A DNA stretch of 64,000 nt from Agromyces aureus (GCF_001660485.1 NZ_CP013979.1:3844001-3908000), one strand, 5' to 3'; counted from the stretch's first letter, positions 7,740 to 17,229 are shown. Made by a program: numbers and translations. The notes: generated by a model not told the origin, from the sequence alone.

Positions 7740-8728
7740 CACGCCACCGCCCCGGATGCCGCGAGCTGGCGCTCGGACTGCTTGCGGGCGTACTCGGCGG
7801 CCGCCTCGCGCACCCAGGCTCCCTCGTCGTGCGCCTCGCGGCGTCGGCGGATGCGCTCGGCGTTGGCGGGGCCGCGGCCGGCGAGCACCTCGTCGAACTC
7901 GGTCCAGTCGATCTCGCTCATCGCGTAGAGCCCCGTCTCCTCGTTGAAGCGCAGGTTCGGGTCGGGCAGCGTCACGCCCATGACCTCGGCCTGCGGCACG
8001 AGCATGCCGACGAAGCGCTGGCGCAGGTCGTCGTTCGAGAAGCGCTTGATGTTCCACGCCATCGACTGGGCGGAGTTCGGCGACTGGTCGTCGGGCGGAC
8101 CGAACATCTGCAGGGCCGGCCAGTACCAGCGGTTCACGGCATCCTGCGCCATCTGCCGCTGCGCCTCGGTGCCCTGCATCAGCTCGAGCAGGATCTCGAA
8201 GCCCTGTCGCTGGTGGAAGGACTCCTCCTTGCAGATGCGCACCATCGCCCGGCCGTACGGGCCGTACGACGCGCGGCAGAGCGGCACCTGGTTGCAGATC
8301 GCGGCGCCGTCGACGAGCCATCCGATGGCACCCATGTCGGCCCAGGTCGGCGTCGGGTAGTTGAAGATCGACGAGTATCGTGCGCGCCCCTCGATGAGCT
8401 GGTTCATCATCTCGTCGCGCGTGATGCCGAGCGTCTGCGCAGCCGAGTAGAGGTAGAGGCCGTGGCCGGCCTCGTCTTGCACCTTCGCCATGAGGATCGC
8501 CTTGCGCTTGAGGCTCGGTGCGCGCGTGATCCAGTTGGACTCGGGCTGCATGCCGATGATCTCGGAGTGCGCGTGCTGGCTGATTTGGCGGATCAGCGTC
8601 TTGCGGTACGCCTCGGGCATCCAGTCGCGGGGCTCGATGCGCGAGTCCGCCGCGATGAGGTCGTTGAACTGCGTCTCCTCGGGCGAGGGCTCGCGTTCGA
8701 CCACGCTGAGGTCAGCGGGTGAGGTCAT
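7739..8728 (-). CDS. paaA: PaaA, catalytic di-iron subunit of phenylacetyl-CoA 1,2-epoxidase
   Basis: 329 residues. The ferritin-like di-iron fold shows helices carrying the metal ligands: [18 protein letters not shown] (ExxH) and [14 protein letters not shown] (second ExxH). It catalyses oxygen insertion into phenylacetyl-CoA, giving the ring-1,2-epoxide. It is the first gene of the leftward paaABCDE-G operon, with AGGAG 7 bases before the ATG. The 8810-8829 operator lies 82 bases upstream in a region shared with the divergent paaI gene. Length and sequence are typical. Confidence 0.97.
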   Translation of the reverse strand: MTSPADLSVVEREPSPEETQFNDLIAADSRIEPRDWMPEAYRKTLIRQISQHAHSEIIGMQPESNWITRAPSLKRKAILMAKVQDEAGHGLYLYSAAQTLGITRDEMMNQLIEGRARYSSIFNYPTPTWADMGAIGWLVDGAAICNQVPLCRASYGPYGRAMVRICKEESFHQRQGFEILLELMQGTEAQRQMAQDAVNRWYWPALQMFGPPDDQSPNSAQSMAWNIKRFSNDDLRQRFVGMLVPQAEVMGVTLPDPNLRFNEETGLYAMSEIDWTEFDEVLAGRGPANAERIRRRREAHDEGAWVREAAAEYARKQSERQLAASGAVA

Positions 8729-8809
8729 CGTCGACTCCTGTGTTGTTCACGTGCCTGTGGTGTTCTCGGGCGCGGTGCCGGCGGCATCCGTTCGTCTCTG
8801 AACATAATA

Positions 8810-8829
8810 CTAACCGATCGTTCAGTTAG
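8810..8829. promoter_or_regulatory. PaaR-type operator between paaA and paaI
   Basis: CTAACCGATCGTTCAGTTAG, embedded in a wider perfect inverted repeat ATACTAAC (8807-8814) ... GTTAGTAT (8825-8832). It is the local AT-rich spot and lies between divergent paaA and paaI, so one bound repressor could silence both. It matches three other sites in the window (10921, 19291, 21760). Confidence 0.8.
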
Positions 8830-8886
8830 TATATAGTCGGAGTTGCGCCGCAGCAATGGCGCCCGGAACTCGACGAGGAGCTTCAC

Positions 8887-9345
8887 ATGACGGATGATCT
8901 CGAGACGCCGCTGGCGCGGCTCCTCGATCCAGCGGCCGCGACTGCCTCCGCCCCGATCAACCGCGAGATGATGCAGCGCGACCGCGCTGCGGCATCCCTC
9001 GGCCTCGTCGTCGAGCGCGACGACCCGGGTCATGCCGTGGTCTCCATGCGCGTGCGCGAGGACATGACGAACGGGTTCGCCATCACCCACGGCGGCTTCG
9101 TGTTCGCGCTCGCCGACACGGCCTTCGCGATCGCCTGCAATGAAGACGAGCACGTCACGGTCGCCGCTGGCGCCGACATCGCGTTCCTGAAGTCCACCAC
9201 CGCCGGTCAGACCCTGACCGCGACGGCCGTGCGACGAGCCCGGTCGGGCCGCACCGGCATCTACGACGTCACGGTCGTCGACGAGCACGGCGAACCGGTC
9301 GCCGAGTTCCGCGGGCGCTCGATCTCCACCAACCGAACCTTCTGA
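8887..9345 (+). CDS. paaI: PaaI, hydroxyphenylacetyl-CoA thioesterase
   Basis: 152 residues of the hotdog fold. Visible are ITHGGFVFALADTAFAIACN (the GG-x-D/E-type active-site loop of PaaI thioesterases) and GADIAFLKSTTAGQTLTATA. PaaI hydrolyses stalled CoA intermediates and so recovers CoA when the pathway clogs. It starts at ATG with GAGGAG 6 bases upstream, is the first gene rightward of the paaA/paaI operator and precedes paaK by 25 bases. Confidence 0.92.
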   Translation: MTDDLETPLARLLDPAAATASAPINREMMQRDRAAASLGLVVERDDPGHAVVSMRVREDMTNGFAITHGGFVFALADTAFAIACNEDEHVTVAAGADIAFLKSTTAGQTLTATAVRRARSGRTGIYDVTVVDEHGEPVAEFRGRSISTNRTF

Positions 9346-9370
9346 CCTGTCCGCGAACCAGGAGCATCAC

Positions 9371-10735
9371 GTGTCGACGACGACCCTCTCCCCCAGCACG
9401 ACCACCACGACCGCGCGTGCGAGCGTCTCCGGACTCGTGCCCGCGGCATCCGACGCCCTCGATGCCGAGGAGCGCCTGACGCGGGCCGAACTCGAGGCGC
9501 TGCAGCTCGAGCGACTGCAGCAGACCGTGCGCCACGCCTACGCGAACGTGCCGCTCTACACCCGCAAGTTCGATGAGGCGGGCGTGCACCCCGACGACAT
9601 CCGGTCGCTGGCGGATGTCGCGAAGCTGCCGTTCACGACCAAGGCCGACCTGCGCGAGACCTACCCGTTCGGCATGTTCGCGGTGCCGATGGAGCAGGTC
9701 GCGCGCATCCACGCGTCGAGCGGCACGACCGGGCGGCCGACCGTCGTCGGCTACACCAAGGGCGACCTCGAGCGCTGGGCCTCGTTGGTGGCCCGCTCGC
9801 TGCGCGCGAGCGGCATCCGGCCTGGCATGAAGGTGCACAACGCCTACGGCTACGGCCTGTTCACGGGCGGCCTCGGCGCGCACGCGGGCATCGAGGCGCT
9901 CGGCGCGACCGTCATCCCGATGTCGGGCGGCCAGACGGCCAGGCAGGTGCAGCTCATCATGGACTTCGAGCCCGACGCGATCCTCTGCACGCCCAGCTAC
10001 CTGCTCACGATCGCCGACGCCATGGTCGAGGCCGGCATCGACCCGCGCTCGACGTCGCTCAAGGTCGCGGTGCTCGGCGCCGAGCCCTGGACGAACGAGA
10101 TGCGCCACGAGCTCGAGGAGCGCCTCGGCGTCGACGCGCTCGACATCTACGGCCTCAGCGAGGTCATGGGCCCCGGCGTCGGCAACGAGTGCCTCGAGAC
10201 GAAGGACGGCCCCCACATCTGGGAGGACCACTTCCTGCCCGAGATCATCGACGGCGACTCGGGTGCGGTGCTCCCCGACGGCGAGATGGGCGAGCTCGTG
10301 TTCACGTCGCTCACGAAAGAGGCGTTCCCGGTCATCCGGTACCGCACGCGCGACCTCACGCGCCTGCTGCCGGGCACCGCGCGCCCCGCGATGCGCCGCA
10401 TCGAGAAGATCACCGGCCGCAACGACGACATGATCATCCTGCGCGGCGTGAACCTGTTCCCGACGCAGATCGAGGAGATCGTGCTCGGCATCGAGCACCT
10501 GACGCCGCACTTCATCCTCGAGCTGTCGAAGGCCGGGCGCATGGACACCATGAAGGTGCGCATCGAACGCCACCCCGACCTCTCGCGCGAGACGTGCGAG
10601 GCGGCATCCGTGGTGCTCGCGAAGAAGATCAAGGTGCTCATCGGCTCGACCGTCGAGGTGCAGCTCGAGGAGCCCGGCGCACTGCCGCGCAGCGAGGGCA
10701 AGTACAAGCGCGTGTACGACCTGCGGAACGCCTGA
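9371..10735 (+). CDS. paaK: PaaK, phenylacetate-CoA ligase
   Basis: 454 residues of the ANL adenylate-forming family. The core P-loop motif SSGTTGRPTVVGYT (about 118-131), YGYGLFTGGLGAHAG, IYGLSEVMGPGVGNEC and the hinge RNDDMIILRGVNLFP are all present. It activates phenylacetate with ATP and CoA, the entry step of the pathway. The start is GTG with AGGAG 7 bases upstream. The first 35 residues are a Ser/Thr-rich extension. It follows paaI with a 25-base gap and probably shares its transcript. Confidence 0.97.
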   Translation: MSTTTLSPSTTTTTARASVSGLVPAASDALDAEERLTRAELEALQLERLQQTVRHAYANVPLYTRKFDEAGVHPDDIRSLADVAKLPFTTKADLRETYPFGMFAVPMEQVARIHASSGTTGRPTVVGYTKGDLERWASLVARSLRASGIRPGMKVHNAYGYGLFTGGLGAHAGIEALGATVIPMSGGQTARQVQLIMDFEPDAILCTPSYLLTIADAMVEAGIDPRSTSLKVAVLGAEPWTNEMRHELEERLGVDALDIYGLSEVMGPGVGNECLETKDGPHIWEDHFLPEIIDGDSGAVLPDGEMGELVFTSLTKEAFPVIRYRTRDLTRLLPGTARPAMRRIEKITGRNDDMIILRGVNLFPTQIEEIVLGIEHLTPHFILELSKAGRMDTMKVRIERHPDLSRETCEAASVVLAKKIKVLIGSTVEVQLEEPGALPRSEGKYKRVYDLRNA

Positions 10736-10920
10736 GCCGCCGGTTCGCCGGGCGGCCTGAGCGCCGAGGCGTCCCGCATGCCCGGCCCGCGGCATCCGGA
10801 GCTCTGCGATGGTGTGGCGAGGCGTGGCGAATTCAGGACGGCGCGGCCGAATGCGGCGTGTCGTCACCAGCCCGACGGCGCGTCGCCTCGCCGCTCCTGA
10901 ATAGTCGACGAGGCGCGGGG

Positions 10921-10940
10921 CCAACCGACCGTTCGGATGG
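10921..10940. promoter_or_regulatory. PaaR-type operator before paaR
   Basis: CCAACCGACCGTTCGGATGG, a near-perfect palindrome centred 24 bases before the chosen paaR start. It suggests autorepression of the regulator. Confidence 0.78.
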
Positions 10941-10953
10941 GAAGATGACTGCG

Positions 10954-11583
10954 ATGCCAGAGAACACCTCACTCCGACGCGGGCGCCCCGGCTACGACCA
11001 GCAGGGTATCCTCGACGTCGCCGTCGCCGCCTTCAACGAGTACGGGTACGACGCGACCTCCATGGGCGTGCTCGCCGAGCGGCTCGGCCTCTCGAAGTCG
11101 GCGATCTACCACCACTTCACCTCGAAGGACGAGATCCTCGATCGCGCGCTCGACTCGGCCCTGGCCGCGCTCGAGGGCGTGCTCGAGGGGGCGGATGCCG
11201 CGGGCGGGCGCGCTGCAGACCGGCTCGACCTCGTGCTGCGCGGCGCCGTGCACGTGCTCGTCGAACGTCTGCCCTCGGTCACGCTGCTGCTGCGGGTGCG
11301 CGGCAACACCGAGGTGGAGCGGCGCGCGCTCGAACGCCGACGCGCGTTCGACCGTCGGGTCACCGCGCTCGTGTCCGAGGCGCAGGCCGAGGGGTCGCTC
11401 CGCAGCGACCTCGACGCGAGCGTCGTGGCGCGCCTCACATTCGGCATGATCAACTCGCTCGTCGAGTGGTATCGCCCGGGCGGCACCGAGACCGCCGACC
11501 GACTCGCCGACGACGTCGTCGCGGTCGCCCTCGACGGGTTGCGCATGCCGACCTCGAACCGCGTCGAGGACCTGCTGGGCTGA
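10954..11583 (+). CDS. paaR: TetR-family regulator, probable PaaR
   Basis: 209 residues. The N-terminal TetR helix-turn-helix is clear: GILDVAVAAFNEYGYDATSMGVLAERLGLSKSAIYHHF (about 14-51). The C-terminal ligand domain (about 70-190) is variable, as usual for the family, with the FGMINSLVEWYRPGG stretch typical of actinobacterial TetR regulators of fatty or aromatic acyl-CoA degradation. Of two close ATGs, 10954 is preferred since GGGAAG sits 9 bases upstream. Its place next to paaK and the repeated operator suggest it is the phenylacetyl-CoA-responsive repressor of all paa units here. Name inferred from context. Confidence 0.85.
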   Translation: MPENTSLRRGRPGYDQQGILDVAVAAFNEYGYDATSMGVLAERLGLSKSAIYHHFTSKDEILDRALDSALAALEGVLEGADAAGGRAADRLDLVLRGAVHVLVERLPSVTLLLRVRGNTEVERRALERRRAFDRRVTALVSEAQAEGSLRSDLDASVVARLTFGMINSLVEWYRPGGTETADRLADDVVAVALDGLRMPTSNRVEDLLG

Positions 11584-11680
11584 CCGGGCGGCAGCGGCTA
11601 CCGCCGTGGCCCGTTCGCCCCGGCCTGCCGGTCGCGTATCGCACAGGCGCTTGTCGGCGGCATCCGACAGAGTGGGCTCC

Positions 11681-13807
11681 ATGACCCATGCAGACCCCGT
11701 GCCCTCCGACCTGCATGCGGCGGCGCTCGGCGCCCTGCGCGAACTCGTGGGGCGCGACGACGCGACCTTCCACGACGGGCAGTTCGAGGCGATCCGGGCG
11801 CTCGTCGAGGGGCGCAGGCGGGCGCTCGTGGTGCAGCGCACGGGCTGGGGCAAGTCGGCGGTGTATTTCGTCGCGACGCTGCTGCTGCGGCGCGAGGGGG
11901 CCGGGCCGACCGTGCTCGTCTCGCCGCTGCTCGCCCTCATGCGCGACCAGATCGCGGCCGCCGAGCGGGCGGGCGTGCGCGCGGTGGCCATCAACTCGAC
12001 GAACGCGCACGAGTGGGCCGACGTGCTGGCGGCGCTCGACCGCGACGAGGTCGACGTGCTGCTCGTCTCCCCCGAGCGCCTGAACAACCCGTCGTTCCGC
12101 GAGCAGCAGCTGCCGGCGCTCGTGCAGCGCATGGGCATGCTCGTCGTCGACGAGGCGCACTGCATCAGCGACTGGGGCCACGACTTCCGGCCCGACTACC
12201 GGCGCCTGCGCGACCTCATCGCGCAGATGCCGGCCTCGGTGCCCGTGCTCGCGACCACGGCCACGGCCAACAGCCGGGTCGTGGCGGATGTCGCCGAGCA
12301 ACTCGGGTCGACCGCGGCCGGCGGTGATGCGGGCGAGGGCGTGCTCACGATCCGCGGGCCCCTCGCCCGCACCTCGCTGCGCCTCGGCGTGCTGCGACTG
12401 CCCGACTCGGCGAGCCGGCTCGCGTGGCTGCTCAGCCACCTCGACGACCTGCCGGGGTCGGGCATCATCTACACGCTCACGGTGTCGGCCGCGACCGACA
12501 TCGCCAGGGTGCTGCGCGAGCGAGGCCACGAGGTGCGCGCCTACACGGGGCAGACCGATCCCGACGAGCGCGAGGAGTCCGAGGGCATGCTGAAGCGCAA
12601 CGAGGTCAAGGCGCTCGTGGCCACGAGCGCGCTCGGCATGGGCTTCGACAAGCCCGACCTCGGGTTCGTGCTGCACCTCGGCGCCCCGTCGTCGCCCGTC
12701 GCGTACTACCAGCAGGTCGGCCGCGCAGGCCGTGCGAGCGAGAGCGCCGACGTGCTGCTCATGCCCGGCACCGAAGACCGTGCGATCTGGCACTACTTCG
12801 CCACGGCGTCGATGCCCGATGAGGAGCGCGCGCACCGGGTCATCGGCGAGCTGTCGGACGTGCCGCTGTCGACGCCGGCGCTCGAGGCCAGGGTCGACAT
12901 CCGCCGCACCCCGCTCGAGCTCCTGCTCAAGGTGCTCGACGTCGACGGCGCGGTGCGTCGCGTGTCGGGCGGGTGGGTCGCCACCGGCGAGCCGTGGCGG
13001 TACGACGCCGAGCGGTACGCGCGCATCGCGGCCGAGCGCGAGGCCGAGCAGCAGCACATGATCGACTACGAGCAGACTGACGGCTGCCGCATGGAGTTCC
13101 TCCAGCGCTCGCTCGACGACGAGACGGCGGCGCCCTGCGGCCGCTGCGACAACTGCGCCGGCGTCTGGTACCCGGGCGACCTCGCCGAGGGCGCGGCCGA
13201 GGCGGCATCCGGAGCCCTCGATCGCGTCGGCGTTCCCGTCGAGCCGCGCAAGGCGTGGCCGACCGGCGCCGACCGGCTCGGCGTGCCCGTCAAGGGCCGC
13301 ATCGCCCCGGGCGAGCAGGCCGGCGAGGGCCGGGCGCTTGCGCGTCTGACCGACCTCGGCTGGGGCGGCACGCTCCGCGAGGTCTTCGCGGCGGGTGCGC
13401 CCGACGCACCGGTCAACCCCCAGATGCTCGACGCCTGCGTGCGCGTGCTCGCCGACTGGGGCTGGGCCGAGCGCCCGGTCGCGGTCGTCTCGATGCCCTC
13501 GCGCTCGCACCCCGAGCTCGTGCGCTCGCTCGCCGAAGGCCTCGCGCGCATCGGCCGGCTGCCCTACCTCGGCGCACTCGCCCCCGCGAACGGCGGCCCG
13601 AGCGGACAGCCCGGCGGCAACAGCGCCTTCCGCCTGGCCGGCGTCTGGCAGCGGTTCTCCACCGAAGGGCTCGACGTGCCGAGCGGCGGGGTGCTGCTCG
13701 TCGACGACCTCGCCGACAGCAAGTGGTCGCTCACCGTCGCGGCGCGCGAACTGCGACTGGCCGGCGCCACCTCGGTGCTGCCGTTCGTGCTCGCGCTGCG
13801 CGGCTGA
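11681..13807 (+). CDS. RecQ-type ATP-dependent DNA helicase with PRTase-like tail
   Basis: 708 residues. Walker A is a variant (QRTGWGKSAVYF, about 50-61), the DEAH box is VVDEAHCISDWGHDFRPDYRRL (about 155), the C-terminal helicase lobe has ATSALGMGFDKPDLGFVLHLG and QQVGRAGRA, and a zinc site has CGRCDNC near 487. The last 45 residues (GVLLVDDLADSKWSLTVAARELRLAGA) resemble the PRPP-binding loop of type I phosphoribosyltransferases, so this is a RecQ subclass with an appended PRTase-like domain known in actinobacteria. ATG at 11681 is chosen over an upstream GTG (11606) because the extra segment has no family similarity. It interrupts the paa locus and has no known role in phenylacetate use. 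Confidence 0.9.
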   Translation: MTHADPVPSDLHAAALGALRELVGRDDATFHDGQFEAIRALVEGRRRALVVQRTGWGKSAVYFVATLLLRREGAGPTVLVSPLLALMRDQIAAAERAGVRAVAINSTNAHEWADVLAALDRDEVDVLLVSPERLNNPSFREQQLPALVQRMGMLVVDEAHCISDWGHDFRPDYRRLRDLIAQMPASVPVLATTATANSRVVADVAEQLGSTAAGGDAGEGVLTIRGPLARTSLRLGVLRLPDSASRLAWLLSHLDDLPGSGIIYTLTVSAATDIARVLRERGHEVRAYTGQTDPDEREESEGMLKRNEVKALVATSALGMGFDKPDLGFVLHLGAPSSPVAYYQQVGRAGRASESADVLLMPGTEDRAIWHYFATASMPDEERAHRVIGELSDVPLSTPALEARVDIRRTPLELLLKVLDVDGAVRRVSGGWVATGEPWRYDAERYARIAAEREAEQQHMIDYEQTDGCRMEFLQRSLDDETAAPCGRCDNCAGVWYPGDLAEGAAEAASGALDRVGVPVEPRKAWPTGADRLGVPVKGRIAPGEQAGEGRALARLTDLGWGGTLREVFAAGAPDAPVNPQMLDACVRVLADWGWAERPVAVVSMPSRSHPELVRSLAEGLARIGRLPYLGALAPANGGPSGQPGGNSAFRLAGVWQRFSTEGLDVPSGGVLLVDDLADSKWSLTVAARELRLAGATSVLPFVLALRG

Positions 13808-14176
13808 CGCGCCCACCGGCCCGCGCCGCATCGGGTACCGCCGTCGTCCTCGAACTCCACGACCGACCCTCGTGCCTCGCGCGAGCCGCGCACAACTCAG
13901 CCGTCGACCACCGCGTCCCAGAGTCCACAGTGCGCGCCCCACCGCCCACCGGCCACCCGTTGAGGGCCCAAAGCTCATGTCTGAGCCCCGCCCAACCCAC
14001 GCTCCACACCGATCCGGATTTCGAATGCCAGTTCCGCCTCACTGAGGCGGAACTGACATTCAGTTGCCGAGAGGATCAGGCGGGCGCCACGACGGCAGAG
14101 CAGGTATCGAGCGTCGTGGACAGGCCACGAACCGCAACAGCCAGCACGACCACGACCACGATCACGACGATGCCGC
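13808..14176. other. Intergenic region between convergent recQ and paaZ
   Basis: No convincing gene in 369 bases. The only structure is a long palindrome (14024-14062), listed separately. The first half is C-rich without obvious motifs, and the last 80 bases before the paaZ stop are CACGACC-rich. Confidence 0.5.
14024..14062. terminator. Long palindrome, possible bidirectional terminator
   Basis: GAATG-C-CAGTTCCGCCTCA faces TGAGGCGGAACTG-A-CATTC with one central base and one mismatch, a 19-step stem. It lies between the convergent ends of the recQ-type gene and paaZ. No T-run follows on either strand, so an intrinsic terminator of the I-shaped actinobacterial type or a palindromic repeat are both possible. 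Confidence 0.55.
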
Positions 14177-16300
14177 CTACGCGGCCGGCTCGAGCTCCTT
14201 CGCCACGAGGGTGAGCACGTCGTAGCTCGCCACGAGCTCGTCGTGCTGGTTGCGCAGCACCGCGTCCCAGCGCACCTCGCCGTACTCGTCGGTCTCGCGG
14301 GGCGTGATCTGCTTGGCCGTGAGCTCCACGCGAATCGTGTCGCCCGGGGAGACGGGCGTCACGAAGCGCAGGTTCTCGAGTCCGGAGTTCGCGAGCACGG
14401 GCCCGGGTGCGGCGTCCACGAAGAGTCCGGCTGCCCACGACACGAGCAGGTAGCCGTGCGCGACCCGGCCAGGGAAGAACGGGTTGGCTGCGGCCGACGC
14501 CTCGTCCATGTGGGCGTAGAACGTGTCGCCCGTGAAGTGCGCGAACGTCTCGATGTCCTCGAGCGTCACGGTGCGCGAGCCGGAGACGACCTGGTCGCCG
14601 ATGCGCAGCTCGGCGAGCGACTTGCGGAACGGATGCGGCTGGCCGGCCTCGGCGAACGGCGTCGAGGCCGCACCGGCGTGCCACACCCCGGTGAGGGCGG
14701 TCAGCATCTCGGGCGAGCCCTGCACAGCCGTGCGCTGCATGTGGTGCAGCACCGCGCGGATGCCGCCGAGCTCCTCGCCGCCGCCGGCGCGACCGGGTCC
14801 GCCGTGCACGAGATTCGGCAGCGGCGAGCCGTGGCCCGTCGAGGTGCGGGCGTCGTCGCGGTCGAGCAGCAGCAGTCGCCCGTTGTAGGCCGCGATGCCC
14901 GAGGCGAGCGCGACGGCGACCGCGGGGTCGTGCGTCGCGACGCTCGTGACGAGCGATCCGCCGCCGCGCGCCACGAGCCGCACAGCCTCGTCGACGGTGT
15001 CGTAGCCGACGATCGACGTCACGGGCCCGAACGCCTCGACCTCGTGCAGGGCGGGGCTCGCGGCATCCGCGAACCTGAGCATCACCGGTTCGACGAAGGC
15101 ACCGTCGGCCGCCTCACCGGTCGAGCCGTCGGCGAGTCGCACGCTCGGGGCGTCGGTCGAGCCGATCACGACCTCGCCGCCCTCACCGGCGAGCCGGCGC
15201 ACCTGCCGCAGCACCTCGTCGCGCTGCTCGAGTGACGCGAGCGGGCCCATGGTGACGCCCTCGGCGCGCGGGTCGCCGATCACGATGCGTTCGGCGATCC
15301 GCGCTCGCACCGCCTCGATGACCCCGTCGACGGATGCCGCGGGCACGACGGCCCGGCGAATGGCGGTGCACTTCTGCCCCGCCTTCGTGGTCATCTCTGC
15401 GACGAGCTGCTTCACGTACGCGTCGAACTCCGGCGTGCCGGCGACCGCGTCGGGGCCGAGCACCGAGGCGTTGATCGAGTCGGTCTCGCTCGTGAAGCGC
15501 ACGCCGCCGGTCTGCACGGAGTCGTTCGCACGCAGTCGCTCGGCCGTCGAGGCCGACCCGGTGAACGCGACGAGGTCACCGAGTCGCAGGTGGCCGAACA
15601 GCCCGGGCACGCTGCCGGAGACGAGCTGCAGCGAGCCATCGGGCAGCAAACCGGACTCCACGAGGATGCGCACGAACGCCTCGGCGAGGTATCCGGTCGG
15701 CGTCGCGGGCTTGACGAGGCTGGGTACCCCGGCGAGGAACGCGGGCGCGAACTTCTCGAGCGAACCCCACACCGGGAAGTTGAAGGCGTTGATCTGCACG
15801 GCGACGCCCGGGAGGCGCGTGTAGATGTGCCGCCCGAGGAACGAGCCGTCCTTCGAGAGCTGCTCGACGCCACCGTCGACGTAGACCTGCGCGTTCGGCA
15901 GCTCGCGCCTCCCCTTCGAGGAGTACGCGAAGAGCACGCCGATGCCGCCGTCGATGTCGACCCACGAGTCCTGCTTCGTGGCGCCCGTGCGACTGGACAG
16001 CTCGTAGAGCTCCTGCTTGCGTTCGGTGAGCGCGAGGGCCATCTGCTTGAGCAGCACCGCGCGCTGGTGGAATGTCAGCGCGCCGAGCGATCGCTGGCCG
16101 ACCGTGCGAGCGAATTCCAGCGCCGCGCCGAGGTCGAGGCCCTCGGTCGACACCCGCGCCACGACCTCACCGGTCGACGCGTCTCGCACCTCGGTCGCAG
16201 GGGTTTCGGATGTCGCGGCAGCCGTCGTGCCGGCCGGCGACCCTGCGGCATCCGGCGCCCACCAGCCGCCGTTCACGTAGCTGGGCAGGATCTCGGTCAT
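14177..16300 (-). CDS. paaZ: PaaZ, oxepin-CoA hydrolase / semialdehyde dehydrogenase
   Basis: 707 residues, a two-domain fusion. Residues about 1-530 form the aldehyde dehydrogenase (NAFNFPVWGSLEKFAPAFLAG; VAFTGSASTAERLR; catalytic Cys in KAGQKCTAIRRAVVP; EAFGPVTSIVGYD). Residues about 555-700 form the MaoC-like hydratase (ETFAHFTGDTFYAHMDEASA; FPGRVAHGYLLVSWAAGLF), which opens the oxepin ring. The dehydrogenase then oxidises the semialdehyde. The second of two close ATGs is chosen because AAAGGA lies 6 bases ahead. Last gene of the paaJ-F-H-Z unit, 26 bases after paaH. Confidence 0.96.
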   Translation of the reverse strand: MTEILPSYVNGGWWAPDAAGSPAGTTAAATSETPATEVRDASTGEVVARVSTEGLDLGAALEFARTVGQRSLGALTFHQRAVLLKQMALALTERKQELYELSSRTGATKQDSWVDIDGGIGVLFAYSSKGRRELPNAQVYVDGGVEQLSKDGSFLGRHIYTRLPGVAVQINAFNFPVWGSLEKFAPAFLAGVPSLVKPATPTGYLAEAFVRILVESGLLPDGSLQLVSGSVPGLFGHLRLGDLVAFTGSASTAERLRANDSVQTGGVRFTSETDSINASVLGPDAVAGTPEFDAYVKQLVAEMTTKAGQKCTAIRRAVVPAASVDGVIEAVRARIAERIVIGDPRAEGVTMGPLASLEQRDEVLRQVRRLAGEGGEVVIGSTDAPSVRLADGSTGEAADGAFVEPVMLRFADAASPALHEVEAFGPVTSIVGYDTVDEAVRLVARGGGSLVTSVATHDPAVAVALASGIAAYNGRLLLLDRDDARTSTGHGSPLPNLVHGGPGRAGGGEELGGIRAVLHHMQRTAVQGSPEMLTALTGVWHAGAASTPFAEAGQPHPFRKSLAELRIGDQVVSGSRTVTLEDIETFAHFTGDTFYAHMDEASAAANPFFPGRVAHGYLLVSWAAGLFVDAAPGPVLANSGLENLRFVTPVSPGDTIRVELTAKQITPRETDEYGEVRWDAVLRNQHDELVASYDVLTLVAKELEPAA

Positions 16301-16326
16301 CTGCATTCCTTTCACGGACTGGCCCA

Positions 16327-17229
16327 TCACGGGGTGTCCCACACGTAGAAGCCCTCGCCGGTCTTCCGGCCGAGCTTGCCCTCGGCGACCATGCGTCGCA
16401 TGAGGGCGGGCGGTTCGAACCGCGAGCCGAGCGTCTCGGCGAGGTACTCGGCGATGCCGAGGCGCACGTCGAGGCCCACGAGGTCGGTCAGGCGCAGCGG
16501 TCCGACCGGATGCTTGTAGCCGAGCGTCATGGCCTGGTCGATGTCTTCAGCAGAGGCGACGCCCGACTCGAGCATGCGGATCGCCTCGAGGCCGAGCGCG
16601 ACGCCGAGGCGCGACGAGGCGAAGCCCGGCGCATCGGCGACCACGATGGGCGTCTTGCCGATGGCGCGCACCCAGTCGCGCGCCGCGCCGACCAGCGCCG
16701 AGCCGGTCGCGCGCCCGCGCACGATCTCGACGAGCGTCGAGGCGGGAACGGGGTTGAAGAAGTGCATGCCGAGGAACCGCTCGGGGCGGTCGAGCAGCGT
16801 GGCGAGCTCGTCGATCGAGATCGACGACGTGTTCGAGGCGAGCGCGGCGTCGTCGGCGAGCACCGCCTCGACCCTGGTGAGGGCGTCGATCTTCAGCTCG
16901 AGCTGTTCGGGCACCGCTTCGACGACGAGCCCGCAGCGCGCGAACGCGCCGACGTCGGTGCTCACCGCGAACCGCGCGGCCAAGACCTCGGCGCCCTCGT
17001 CGGCGGTGCCCCTGGCGACGGAGGCCGCGACGGACTCGAGCACGCGCTGCTCGGCCGCGCCCGCGGCATCCGCATCGCGTTCGACGACCGTGACGCGGGA
17101 GCCGGCGAGGAGGAACGCGTGCGCGATGCCCGCACCCATGCGGCCGCCGCCGAGCACGCCGACGTCGAGCGGCGCTCCGGAATCGCCGGTCGAGGAGCGG
17201 AGCGTCTCGAGACCCTGCGACGCGTTCAC
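16327..17229 (-). CDS. paaH: PaaH, 3-hydroxyadipyl-CoA dehydrogenase
   Basis: 300 residues of the 3-hydroxyacyl-CoA dehydrogenase family. The Rossmann motif LGGGRMGAGIAHAFLLAGSRVTVVE begins near residue 25; the second domain has SNTSSISIDELATLLDRPERFLGMHFFNPVP with the catalytic His-Glu pair. It oxidises 3-hydroxyadipyl-CoA with NAD. The start is GTG overlapping the paaF stop as GTGA. Residues about 5-17 (SQGLETLRSSTGD) are encoded by a palindromic repeat unit (17184-17214), so the repeat has become part of the protein N-terminus, ahead of the nucleotide-binding fold. Confidence 0.94.
   Translation of the reverse strand: MNASQGLETLRSSTGDSGAPLDVGVLGGGRMGAGIAHAFLLAGSRVTVVERDADAAGAAEQRVLESVAASVARGTADEGAEVLAARFAVSTDVGAFARCGLVVEAVPEQLELKIDALTRVEAVLADDAALASNTSSISIDELATLLDRPERFLGMHFFNPVPASTLVEIVRGRATGSALVGAARDWVRAIGKTPIVVADAPGFASSRLGVALGLEAIRMLESGVASAEDIDQAMTLGYKHPVGPLRLTDLVGLDVRLGIAEYLAETLGSRFEPPALMRRMVAEGKLGRKTGEGFYVWDTP
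17184..17214 (+). repeat. REP-like palindromic unit at the paaH 5' end
   Basis: A 31-bp single unit made of CGCCGGTCGAGGAGCG followed by GAGCGTCTCGAGACC. It matches the arms and inner 13-mers of the composite element in paaD and the reverse-strand copy at 41463-41493. It is translated as part of PaaH. Confidence 0.8.

Noticed and set aside
16301..16342. Upstream in-frame start for PaaZ
   Set aside because: The next ATG (16298-16300) has AAAGGA at proper spacing and gives the usual PaaZ N-terminus.
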